Below are positions 44,215 to 52,902 of a stretch of DNA of 60,164 bases, in pieces; positions within the stretch are counted from its first letter, which is position 1, and every line of letters begins with the position of its first letter. The position numbers were made by a program, and so were the translations under genes. The notes under the pieces were generated by a model. The model saw nothing but the letters and a program-made list of their open reading frames with translations, did no database searches and was not told where the DNA came from. Source of the stretch: a gamma proteobacterium L18 (GTDB lineage: Bacteria > Pseudomonadota > Gammaproteobacteria > Pseudomonadales > Pseudomonadaceae); contig KI547164.1 in NCBI GenBank assembly GCA_000497835.1, forward strand, positions 672,478 through 732,641. Direction: 5' to 3'.

Positions 44215-45177
44215 GTGAAGGCATTGCAAGGCGTTGAAGGACATGTGGAGTGGGTAGACCATCCGAGCGCGGTTTGCGACGTGGGTCAAGTGAAGATTCG
44301 GACAGCTGCCGCCGGCCTCAACCGCGCCGACTTGCTGCAACGTGCCGGGCTGTATCCGCCACCGCCGGGTGCCAGCCACATTCTGGGCCTTGAGTGCGCC
44401 GGCGTGATCAGTGAGGTGGGCCCGGGTTCGTCCTGGCAAGTGGGCGACCGGGTGTGCACCTTGCTGGCCGGTGGCGGCATGGCCGAGGAAGTGGTGGTGG
44501 ACGGTCGTCACGTGCTGCCAGTGCCGGCGGGCCTGTCGCTGATCGAAGCGGCGGCCATCCCCGAGGTGTACGCCACGGTGTGGCTGAACCTGTTCCAGCT
44601 GGCCGGCCTGAAGCCGGGTGAAAAAGTGCTGCTGCACGCCGGTGCCAGCGGCATCGGCTCGGCCGCCATCCAGCTGTGCAAGGCGTTCGGCAACCCGACC
44701 TGGGTCAGCGTCGGTTCGGCCGAGCGCCTGGCCTACTGCGAAGCCCTGGGCGCCCAGGCGGGCGTGGTGCGTGGCGATGGCCTGGAAGCGCTGAACGATT
44801 TCGGCCCCTTCGACGTGATCCTGGATCCGGTGGGTGCCAACTACGCCGACCTGAACCTGAAGGTGGCGGCGGTGGATGCGCGCTGGGTGCTGATCGGCCT
44901 GATGGGCGGCACCAAGGCCAACATCGACCTGGGCAAGGTGCTGGGCAAGCGCGTGCAGATGCTGGGTTCGACCTTGCGCAGCCGCAGCGACCAGTTCAAG
45001 GCGGATCTGCTCAGCGACCTGGGTCAGCACGTGTGGCCGCTGTTCGAGGAAGGGCGCTTGAAGCCACAGGTGGCGCGGACCTTCCCGGTGCGTGATGCCG
45101 AAGCGGCGTTTGCCGAATTGGCGACGAACCAGGTGTCGGGCAAGGTGGTGTTGGTCATCGATCCGTCCTTGGTCTGA
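44215..45177 (+). CDS. NAD(P)H-quinone oxidoreductase-like MDR protein (PIG3-type)
   Basis: A 320-residue medium-chain dehydrogenase/reductase without the catalytic zinc ligands, like zeta-crystallin and PIG3 quinone oxidoreductases. N-terminal GroES-like domain (GLNRADLLQRAGLYPPPPGA, about 35-54) and NADPH-binding Rossmann motif LLHAGASGIGSAAIQL (about 140-155). GTG start at 44215 is supported by TATGGAGG seven bases upstream. Divergent from prc. Confidence 0.9.
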   Translation: MKALQGVEGHVEWVDHPSAVCDVGQVKIRTAAAGLNRADLLQRAGLYPPPPGASHILGLECAGVISEVGPGSSWQVGDRVCTLLAGGGMAEEVVVDGRHVLPVPAGLSLIEAAAIPEVYATVWLNLFQLAGLKPGEKVLLHAGASGIGSAAIQLCKAFGNPTWVSVGSAERLAYCEALGAQAGVVRGDGLEALNDFGPFDVILDPVGANYADLNLKVAAVDARWVLIGLMGGTKANIDLGKVLGKRVQMLGSTLRSRSDQFKADLLSDLGQHVWPLFEEGRLKPQVARTFPVRDAEAAFAELATNQVSGKVVLVIDPSLV

Positions 45178-45193
45178 TTCTGGTGTTGTCCTT

Positions 45194-45267
45194 TTCGCGG
45201 GCAGAGCCCGCTCCCACAGATGGCGCGCCTGGCGCTGTCATCGTGGGAGCGGGCTCTGCCCGCGAAG
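45194..45267. repeat. REP pair, family B
   Basis: Inverted family B copies at 45194-45219 and 45242-45267 between the convergent oxidoreductase and membrane-fusion-protein genes. Confidence 0.88.
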
Positions 45268-45280
45268 GGCGCAACGCGGT

Positions 45281-46636
45281 CTACCTCTCGCGCAACGCCT
45301 CCGTGCGCGCTTTCAAGACTGGCTTGAGCAGATAATCCAGCACACTCTTCTCCCCGGTAATGATATCCACCGTCGCGGTCATCCCCGGGATGATCACCAG
45401 CGGCTTGGCATCCCCGCCCAAGTGGTTTTTGTCGGTACGCACCTGGATCAGGTAGAAACTGTTGCCCTTGTCATCGGTGATGGTGTCGGCGCTGATTAGT
45501 TCCAGCTTGGCCTTCAGGCCACCGTAGATGGTGTAGTCATACGCGCTGAACTTGACCATCGCCGGCTGCCCGGGGTGCAGGAACGCCACGTCCTGGGGCC
45601 GTACCTTGGCCTCGATCAGCAGGTTGTCTTCCAGCGGCACGATCTCGACCATGTCGCTACCCGGCTGCACCACGCCGCCGATGGTGTTGACCTTCAGCGT
45701 CTTGATGATGCCGCGCACCGGCGACACCACGGTGGTGCGGCTGACGCGGTCATCGATAGCGATGCTGGTGGCGGTGATTTTCGACAGGTCGGTGCGCTTG
45801 GTATTGAGGTCCTTGGCGGCGTCCGAGCGGAACTGCTGGTTCGACTCGTTCATCTTGCTCTTGATCTCGTTTATCGCGGCCTCCGCCCGTGGGATCGCCA
45901 GGGTGGTGGCGTCCATCTGGCCTCGCGCTTCCACGGCGCTGCGCTTGAGGCGCAGGATTTCCACCGGTGAAATCGCCCCGGTGCCCACCAGCGGGGTGGA
46001 CATGTTCAATTCCTGTTGCAGCAACGCCAGGCTGGAACGGTACTGCTCCTGCTTGGAGCGGAACTCGGCCAGCTCCTGGGTTTTCTGCCGCAGTTGTTCA
46101 TTGAGGGTTTGCTGTTCACTGGCCAGGCGCCGTTGGCGCGACTGGTAGAAGCCCATCTCATCATTGGCCACCTGCGGGGCCTTGGTGCGTACCTCATCGG
46201 ACACCACGAACGGCTTGCCGTCGGTCTCGGCCTGCAGGCGTTCCACCTGGGCCATCAGCGCGTAGCGGTCGGCCTCGCTTTCGCCCTTGTTGGACAGAAA
46301 ACGCGTGTCGTCCAGGCGCAGCAGGGTGTCACCCTTGTTCACTACCTGACCTTCGCGCACGAAGATCTCGGTGACGATACCGCCCTCAAGGTTCTGGATA
46401 ACCTGCACCTTGCTGGACGGGATGGCCTTGCCTTCGCCCATGGTGACTTCCTGCAATACGGCAAACTTGGCCCAGATCAGCGCCGCCACCAGCAGGGCGG
46501 CGCACAGCCAAACGGTGATGCGCGTCAGGCGCGGTGAATCCTGCAGCGCGGCGCTGGCAAGCTCGGGCATGAACTCGCTCTCGGCGGTTTTGCCGAAACT
46601 GCTGAAATAGCCGCGCAAGCCTTGGGAAGCTGACAT
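45281..46636 (-). CDS. Type I secretion membrane fusion protein (HlyD family, LapC-like)
   Basis: A 451-residue periplasmic adaptor. One inner-membrane helix (about 42-62) is followed by a lipoyl/barrel-sandwich half (VIQNLEGGIVTEIFVREGQVV), a long coiled coil (about 115-290) and the C-terminal beta-barrel (SPVRGIIKTLKVNTIGGVVQ). It links the ABC exporter to the TolC-like channel. ATG 46636 has TAGGAG eight bases upstream; GTG 46645 overlaps that site and is rejected. Last of three secretion genes. Confidence 0.93.
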   Translation of the reverse strand: MSASQGLRGYFSSFGKTAESEFMPELASAALQDSPRLTRITVWLCAALLVAALIWAKFAVLQEVTMGEGKAIPSSKVQVIQNLEGGIVTEIFVREGQVVNKGDTLLRLDDTRFLSNKGESEADRYALMAQVERLQAETDGKPFVVSDEVRTKAPQVANDEMGFYQSRQRRLASEQQTLNEQLRQKTQELAEFRSKQEQYRSSLALLQQELNMSTPLVGTGAISPVEILRLKRSAVEARGQMDATTLAIPRAEAAINEIKSKMNESNQQFRSDAAKDLNTKRTDLSKITATSIAIDDRVSRTTVVSPVRGIIKTLKVNTIGGVVQPGSDMVEIVPLEDNLLIEAKVRPQDVAFLHPGQPAMVKFSAYDYTIYGGLKAKLELISADTITDDKGNSFYLIQVRTDKNHLGGDAKPLVIIPGMTATVDIITGEKSVLDYLLKPVLKARTEALRER

Positions 46637-46647
46637 CAACAACACTC

Positions 46648-48807
46648 CTAAACAGGTGTCTGGCCGACACGGCCTTGGCGCAGGGCTTCGATAACCGCTT
46701 GCTTGGGACCGTCGGCAACGATGCGACCGTTGTCCAGTACCACCAGGCGGTCAACCAGGCTGAGCATGGAGGTGCGGTGGGTGACCAACAGCAGCGTCTT
46801 GCCTTCCACCCAGTTGTGCAGGCGCAGGCGCAAAGCGTCTTCGCTGGCGTTGTCCATGTGGCTGGTGGGTTCGTCCAGCACCATGATGGGCGGGTCCAGC
46901 AGCAGTGAGCGAGCCAGCAGCACGGCCTGGCGCTGGCCACCGCTGAGCAGTTGGCCACGCTCGCCCACGGGGCGGTCGAAGCCCTGCGGGTGTTGGCGGG
47001 CCAGCTCGGTGACACCGGTCATTTCTGCCACTTCCAGCATGCGCGCGTCGCTGACGTAGCGCGCGCCCATGGTCAGGTTGTCGCGCAGGCTGCCGGCCAG
47101 CAGCGGCAGGTCGTGGGCCACGTAGCCAATCTGCTGGCGCAGGTCGGCCACGTCCAGTTGGCGCAGGTCCAGGTTGTCCAGCAGCAGTTGGCCTTCCTCG
47201 GGTTCGTAGAAACCCATCACCAGGCGGGCGAGGGTGCTTTTGCCCGAACCGCTGCGGCCGATGATGCCAATGCGTTCGCCCGCCTTCATGGCGAAACTGA
47301 CATTCGCCAGTGCCGGTGCGTTCTGGTTGGCGTAGCGGAAGGTCACCTGGCTGACGGCCAGGGCGCCTTGCAATTGCGTGCGCTCAAGTGGGCGCTGGCC
47401 GGGGTCTCGCTCTTGCGGCAGGGCCATCAGCGCATCGGTGCTGACCATGGTCAATTGCGCCTGCTGGTAGCGGGTGATTAGCCCGGCGATCTGGCCCAGG
47501 GGCGCCAGCACGCGGCTGCTGAGCATGTAGCTGGCCACCAGGGCGCCGACGCTGAGGTTGCCGGCGATGATGGTGTACACCCCGGCGACGATCACCGCCA
47601 TGCCGGCGAACTGCTGGATGAACATCGTGCCGTTGGTGGCCAGGGCTGCCAGGTTGCGGGCGTGGCTGTCCAGGCGGGTGAGGGCGCCGTGGGTGGTTTC
47701 CCACTGGTACTGACGCTCGCTCTCGGCGCTGCAGGCCTTGATGCTTTCCAGGCCGCTGAGGGTTTCGATCAGCAGGGCCTGGCGTTGGGCGCCAAGGGTC
47801 AGGCTTTTCTGCACGGTGTCGCGCAGTTTGCTCTGGATGATCAGGGCAAAGAGGATGGTCAGCGGGAAGGCGACGATTGGCACCAGTACCAGCCAGCCAC
47901 CCAGCAGGCCGATCACCGCCAGCATCAGCACGGCGAAGGGCAGGTCGATGATGCTGGTCAGGGTCACGGCGGTAAGGAATTCACGCAGGCCCTGGAAGTC
48001 GTGGATGCTTTGGGCGAAGCCACCGATGGTGGCCGGCTTGGCTTTCATGGCCATGCCGGTGATGCGCTCGAACAGCGTCGCCGACAGGATCAGGTCGGTT
48101 TTCTTGCCCGCAGTGTCCAGCAGGTGCGCACGCAGCACCCGCAGCACCAGTTCGAACAGGGTGCCCACCAGCAAGCCAATCACCAGTACCCACAGCGTCG
48201 AGGTAGCCTGGTTGGGCACCACGCGGTCGTAGGTCTGCATCACGAACAGCGGCACCATCAGGCCCAGCAGGTTGATCATCAAACTGGCGAGGATGGCGTC
48301 GCTGTACAGCCAGCGCGACAGTTTCAGGGTGTCGCGAAACCACGCATGCACCCGGGGCATCAGGGGCTGGCGCAGGTCTTCAAGTTCGTGGCGGGGCCGG
48401 GCGAACAGGGCTTCGCCACTGTACTCGGCCGTCAGTTCTTCCAGGCTTACCCACTGCTCGCCGCCCTCGGCCTCGCTGGGCAGGATCAGCGCGCGGCCGT
48501 CCTCGCCCAGGCGCCGCAGCACGGCGCAACGGCCGCCCTTGAGCATCAGCAGCACCGGCAGGTTGAGCGCCGAGATGGTGCTCAGTTCACGTCGCAGCAA
48601 GCGCGCCGCCAGGCTGGCCCGGGCGGCGGCGCGCGGCAGCAACTCCGCGCTCATGCGCTGCTGCGCCAGCGGCAGGCCGGCGCTCAGGCTGGCCCGGCTC
48701 ACGGCGCAGCCATGGAGTTTGCACAGGATCAGCAAACCATCCAGCAGCGGGTCATCGAAACTCAGGCGCGGGTCCGTTGCCGGCCCCGCAGGTTGCATGC
48801 TGGTCAC
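46648..48807 (-). CDS. Type I secretion ABC exporter (LapB-like, with degenerate C39-like domain)
   Basis: A 719-residue ABC transporter with fused membrane and ATPase domains. The N-terminal ~130 residues are a C39 peptidase-like domain without the catalytic Cys motif, as in RTX adhesin exporters, where it docks substrate. Membrane segments occupy about 165-450. The ATPase domain has Walker A GRSGSGKST, signature LLSGGQRQA and Walker B IMVLDEPTS. GTG 48807 is chosen because GGAG lies eight bases upstream; ATG 48798 is too far from it. It exports the adhesin encoded divergently (inference from position and family). Confidence 0.93.
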   Translation of the reverse strand: MTSMQPAGPATDPRLSFDDPLLDGLLILCKLHGCAVSRASLSAGLPLAQQRMSAELLPRAAARASLAARLLRRELSTISALNLPVLLMLKGGRCAVLRRLGEDGRALILPSEAEGGEQWVSLEELTAEYSGEALFARPRHELEDLRQPLMPRVHAWFRDTLKLSRWLYSDAILASLMINLLGLMVPLFVMQTYDRVVPNQATSTLWVLVIGLLVGTLFELVLRVLRAHLLDTAGKKTDLILSATLFERITGMAMKAKPATIGGFAQSIHDFQGLREFLTAVTLTSIIDLPFAVLMLAVIGLLGGWLVLVPIVAFPLTILFALIIQSKLRDTVQKSLTLGAQRQALLIETLSGLESIKACSAESERQYQWETTHGALTRLDSHARNLAALATNGTMFIQQFAGMAVIVAGVYTIIAGNLSVGALVASYMLSSRVLAPLGQIAGLITRYQQAQLTMVSTDALMALPQERDPGQRPLERTQLQGALAVSQVTFRYANQNAPALANVSFAMKAGERIGIIGRSGSGKSTLARLVMGFYEPEEGQLLLDNLDLRQLDVADLRQQIGYVAHDLPLLAGSLRDNLTMGARYVSDARMLEVAEMTGVTELARQHPQGFDRPVGERGQLLSGGQRQAVLLARSLLLDPPIMVLDEPTSHMDNASEDALRLRLHNWVEGKTLLLVTHRTSMLSLVDRLVVLDNGRIVADGPKQAVIEALRQGRVGQTPV

Positions 48808-48847
48808 GTGCGGTACTCCAAAGCCAAGGGGCAGTTACCCAAAACGG

Positions 48848-50203
48848 TTACTTCATTTCCGGAAGGCGTGCTTCGTTTTTCACTTCCGTTTGGGCAATGG
48901 CCTCGTGGGGCAGTACCACGCGTTCCTTCTCCAGCAGCACGCCCATGTTGGCCAGCACGCGGTACATGGAGAACTCTTCGGTGTAGCGCACTTCGGTGTA
49001 GCGGCTGTTGGCGGTGTACAGCTCGTTTTCACTGTCCAGCAAGTCGAGCAGGGTACGTTGGCCCAGGCCGAACTGGTCCTGGTAGGCGGCGCGTACCTTG
49101 GTGGTGGTCTCGGCGTATTCGCGGGCGTAAGGGGTCTGGACGTGGGCGTTGTCCATGGCGTGCCAGGCCAGGGCCAGGTTTTCGTTGAGCATGCGCAAGG
49201 CGTTGTTGCGGATGTCCATGGCCTGGTTGATTTTGTGCGCGTCGGACTGCAGGCGGGCCTTGTCGCTGCCGCCCTTGAACAGGTTGTAGTTCATCACCAC
49301 GCCGGCACGCCATTCGTTGTCGCGGCCCTGCTCGCCGGAAATGTTGTTGTTGGCGTCCACGGCCAGCTCTGCGTCGAAGCGTGGGTAGAAGGGCGACTTG
49401 GCCACTTCGTACTGGCTTTCGGCGGCGGCCACGTCGGCCTGGGCCGATTTCAGGTAAGGGTTGTTCTCGAGCATGGCCTGACGGGCGGCAATGATGTCGG
49501 TCGGCACTTCGCCGCGGATGCTGGGCGGGGCTTCCAGCTCGTCGGGCATGCGGCCCACGGTGCTGAAGAAGTTGGCCTCGGCGTCGGCCAGGTTGACCTG
49601 GGCGGTGTACAGGTTGTTCTCGGCCAGGGCCCGGCGGGCGCGGGATTGGTCGACGTCGGCAGTGCTGCCCACACCGCGCTCGCTGCGCAGGCCGATCTGG
49701 TCATTCACGCGCAGGTGCGCCTGCAGGTTGTTCTTGGCCAGGGTCACCAGTTCGCGCTGCTTGAGCACGTTGAGGTACACCTCGATGGCGCGCAGGGCCT
49801 GGGTTTCGGCGGTACCGCGCAGGTAGTACGCACGCGAGTTGACCACTTGCGAGGTACGCGCCACTTCGTTGGAGGTGTTGAACCCGTCGAACAGCATCTG
49901 CCGCAGGCGCAGTTCGGACTGGGTGTAGTTCAGGGTTTCGGTGTTGCTGCCTTCGATGGCCCGGGTAGTGGGGCTGTCTGTGCGCGCCCGCCCGTAGGCG
50001 GCCACCAGGTCAACGGTAGGGTAGTAGCCCCCGCGCGCGACCTTCTCGTCCTCATCTGCGGACAGGCGGTTATTCAGATTCGACTGGATTTCGGGGTGGT
50101 AGCTGATCGTGCTCTGAATCGCCTCTGTCAGCGTCATGCCGTGGGCTTGGGCGCAAGCCATCGCGATCAAGACCGCGCTGCAGATGGGGGTGTAAACGCG
50201 CAT
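48848..50203 (-). CDS. TolC family outer membrane channel (LapE-like)
   Basis: A 451-residue outer-membrane efflux protein with signal peptide (cleavage near AHG, residue 22). Two TolC repeats are visible: MTLTEAIQSTISYHPEIQSN and the second half beginning near IIAARQAMLENNPYLKSAQAD. Ends in long coiled-coil helices (FGLGQRTLLDLLDSENELY). First gene of the tolC-abc-hlyD operon; upstream lies the long divergent region shared with the adhesin gene. Confidence 0.93.
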   Translation of the reverse strand: MRVYTPICSAVLIAMACAQAHGMTLTEAIQSTISYHPEIQSNLNNRLSADEDEKVARGGYYPTVDLVAAYGRARTDSPTTRAIEGSNTETLNYTQSELRLRQMLFDGFNTSNEVARTSQVVNSRAYYLRGTAETQALRAIEVYLNVLKQRELVTLAKNNLQAHLRVNDQIGLRSERGVGSTADVDQSRARRALAENNLYTAQVNLADAEANFFSTVGRMPDELEAPPSIRGEVPTDIIAARQAMLENNPYLKSAQADVAAAESQYEVAKSPFYPRFDAELAVDANNNISGEQGRDNEWRAGVVMNYNLFKGGSDKARLQSDAHKINQAMDIRNNALRMLNENLALAWHAMDNAHVQTPYAREYAETTTKVRAAYQDQFGLGQRTLLDLLDSENELYTANSRYTEVRYTEEFSMYRVLANMGVLLEKERVVLPHEAIAQTEVKNEARLPEMK

Positions 50204-50763
50204 GGGGTGAATCTCCCTGGAGTCCTAAGTGGTGCCGCAATCGCCAAAAAAATGGCGAAAATATGGGTCAAACCGTTTCAGGCTTGTAACATGAGAGCTA
50301 AGAACATCTTTAGAGAAATCTAAGAACTTTTTGGAATAAAACTTATGCGAAAAAAAACTTATGCAGTGTACAGTTTTCGAGACATTGTTCTCCTCAGGTC
50401 GCCCGAATGACCCCTTAAACCCAAGAGTTACGGGCGATGACCAAAAGTTCAACAAAATTTTGCAGCACTGGGCGGGGAAGTAGCGAAGGGGAGAACCAAG
50501 AAGGATTTTGGCGACAAAATATTGTCACATGCACTGCCAGACACCTTCTTGCAACTTCACTGGTACACGATTTCACGAACTCCTTTGATTTTATTTAGGT
50601 TTTTCACTGTGAAACGGTTCCAGGATTAGGTAGGGCCTGACATCTAGCGCCGGGCAGTGCTCCTTCACCGGGAGCCCTCAGCAGACCACAGCCGGACCAC
50701 ACGCGAAGCCATTAGCACTTTTTCTGCAAAACCCCACGCCCACAGGGCAGATGAGGAGTGCAT
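50204..50763. promoter_or_regulatory. Divergent regulatory region between secretion operon and adhesin
   Basis: A 560-base gap, AT-rich (especially 50300-50480) against the high-GC background. It contains direct repeats AAACTTATGC (50338-50347 and 50355-50364) and CTAAGAAC (about 50298 and 50320), and a distant inverted pair AACCGTTTCA (about 50271) / TGAAACGGTT (about 50610). No gene is seen. The adhesin ribosome site GAGGAG is at 50753-50758. In related Pseudomonas, lap promoters are controlled by FleQ and c-di-GMP; no specific site could be identified here. Confidence 0.55.
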
Positions 50764-52902
50764 ATGGCCACGTTGATTGGTGTAGTCAGTCAGGTAATCG
50801 GACACGTTATTGCGATTGGCGCCGACGGCAGCCGCCGCGAGGTGCATCAGGGCGATCGGCTGTTCGTCGGCGAGCAGCTGGACACCGGTGCCGATGGCGC
50901 GGTGGCCGTGCACTTGCAGAACGGCAAGGAACTGACCCTGGGCCGTGGCAGTGAAGTGACCCTCAGCCAGCAAATGCTCAATGGCGACCTGGCGCCGCAC
51001 GTGGCCGTGCAGGAGTCGACCGCGCCCAGCCAGGCCGAGCTGACCGACGTGCAGAAAATCCAGCAAGCCATCGCCGCTGGCGCCGACCCGACCCAGGCCG
51101 CTGAAGCCACGGCCGCAGGCCCGGCAGCAGCCGGTACGCCGGGCGCGGGTGGCGAGGCGGGCGGTGGGCACAGCTTCGTGCTGCTGACCGAGACTGCGGG
51201 GGCGATTGATCCCGTGGTCGGCTTCCCTACGGCAGGCTTCAACGGCGTGCCGGACTTCGTTACCCAGGAAGTGGCGCCCCTGACCAACACCAACGCCGCC
51301 CTGGTGGCCGTGGACAATGGCGTGACCCTGAGCGGCCTGGGTGATGGCGTCAGCGTCAACGAGGCCAACCTGGCCGACGGTTCGAGCCCCTCCAGCTCCG
51401 CCCTGACCCAAACCGCCAGCTTCACCGTCAGCGCGCCTGACGGTCTCAGCAACCTGACGGTCGGCGGTATCACCGTCATCAACAACGGCAACCTGGTGGG
51501 CGTTGGCCAGTCGATCACCACCGGCCTGGGCAACACCCTGACCATCACCGGTTACAACCCCACCACCGGCCAGGTCAGCTACACCTACACCCTCACCGGC
51601 CCCGACACCCAGCCGGCCGGCGGCGGTGCCAACACCGTCACCGAGAACCTGACGGTCAGCGCCACCGATTCCAACGGCACCAACAGCACCGGCTCGTTCA
51701 CCGTGACCGTGGTCGACGACGTGCCCCAGGCCGTCAACGACAACCCCACCACGTCTGCCACCGAGCAGAACCTGGTGCTGACCGGCAACGTGCTGACCAA
51801 CGACATCCAGGGCGCCGACCGGATCGCCATCACCGCGACCAGCGGCCCGATCACCCCCGGCACCTACACCGGTACCTACGGCACCCTGGTGCTGGCCGCT
51901 GATGGCAGCTACACCTACACCCTCAACGCGGCTGGTCAGGCGTTCAACAACCTGCATGGCGGCGGCAGCGGTACCGACAGCTTCACCTACACCCTCAACG
52001 ATGCCGACGGCGACACCAGCACCGCAGTGCTGACGCTCAAGGTCGATAACATCAACGACCCCGTGACCCTGACCCCGTCCACCGGGGAGGGCCTGAACCT
52101 GGTGGTCAACGAGGCCAACCTCGAGCTGGGCAGCAACCCTGCCCCGGCTGCCCTGACCCAGAATGGCCAGTTCACCGTCACCGCGCCCGACGGCCTGCAA
52201 AACTTGACTATCAACGGCGTGAACATCGTCACCAATGGGGTGGGCAACACTGCGCCGGTGGTCATCGAGACCGCGCTGGGCACGTTGACCGTCAACCCCT
52301 ACAACCCCGCCACGGGCGTGGTCAGCTACAGCTACACCCTGACGCACAACGATGTGCACGCTGACGTGCAAGGCCCCAACACCCTGACCGACACCTTCCA
52401 GGTGGTGGCCACCGACACCGACGGCAGCAGCGCGTCGACCCAGATTGTCACCACCATCCTCGACGACGTGCCCCAGGCGGTGAACGACAATCCCACCACG
52501 GCCGCCACCGAGCAGAACCTGGTATTGACCGGCAACGTGCTGGACAACGACGTGCAGGGCGCCGACCGCATTTCGATCATCAACAACACCGGGCCGATCA
52601 GCCCCGGTACCTTCAACGGCACTTACGGCACCCTGGTGCTGGCGGCCGATGGCAGCTACACCTACACCCTCAACGCGGCTGGCCAGGCGTTCAACAACCT
52701 GCATGGCGGCGGCAGTGCCACCGATACCTTCACCTACACCCTCAACGATGCCGACGGCGACACCAGCACCGCGCAACTGACGCTCAACATCAATAACATC
52801 AACGACCCGGTGACCATCACCGCGCCGGCGGTGGGCGGGCTGGACACAACGGTCAACGAAGCCAACCTTGATCTGGGCACCACCCCAACCCTGGGGCGCT
52901 GA
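50764..52902 (+). CDS. Adhesin N-terminal fragment: retention module plus first repeats
   Basis: A 712-residue open part. Residues 1-~120 match the retention module of LapA-type adhesins (MATLIGVVSQVIGHVIAIGA; SRREVHQGDRLFVGEQLDTG; VHLQNGKELTLGRGSEVTL), which plugs the TolC channel and keeps the adhesin on the surface until LapG cuts at TAAG. A Gly/Ala-rich linker and HSFVLLTETAG follow, then two full ~249-residue repeats and the start of the third. ATG 50764 follows GAGGAG. It ends after NEANLDLGTTPTLGR, where the other units continue into ALTQ-type sequence. Confidence 0.85.
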   Translation: MATLIGVVSQVIGHVIAIGADGSRREVHQGDRLFVGEQLDTGADGAVAVHLQNGKELTLGRGSEVTLSQQMLNGDLAPHVAVQESTAPSQAELTDVQKIQQAIAAGADPTQAAEATAAGPAAAGTPGAGGEAGGGHSFVLLTETAGAIDPVVGFPTAGFNGVPDFVTQEVAPLTNTNAALVAVDNGVTLSGLGDGVSVNEANLADGSSPSSSALTQTASFTVSAPDGLSNLTVGGITVINNGNLVGVGQSITTGLGNTLTITGYNPTTGQVSYTYTLTGPDTQPAGGGANTVTENLTVSATDSNGTNSTGSFTVTVVDDVPQAVNDNPTTSATEQNLVLTGNVLTNDIQGADRIAITATSGPITPGTYTGTYGTLVLAADGSYTYTLNAAGQAFNNLHGGGSGTDSFTYTLNDADGDTSTAVLTLKVDNINDPVTLTPSTGEGLNLVVNEANLELGSNPAPAALTQNGQFTVTAPDGLQNLTINGVNIVTNGVGNTAPVVIETALGTLTVNPYNPATGVVSYSYTLTHNDVHADVQGPNTLTDTFQVVATDTDGSSASTQIVTTILDDVPQAVNDNPTTAATEQNLVLTGNVLDNDVQGADRISIINNTGPISPGTFNGTYGTLVLAADGSYTYTLNAAGQAFNNLHGGGSATDTFTYTLNDADGDTSTAQLTLNINNINDPVTITAPAVGGLDTTVNEANLDLGTTPTLGR

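Noticed and set aside
50225..50455. A 76-codon minus-strand frame upstream of the TolC-like gene
   Set aside because: Lies in the AT-rich regulatory gap, with no start signal or recognisable sequence.
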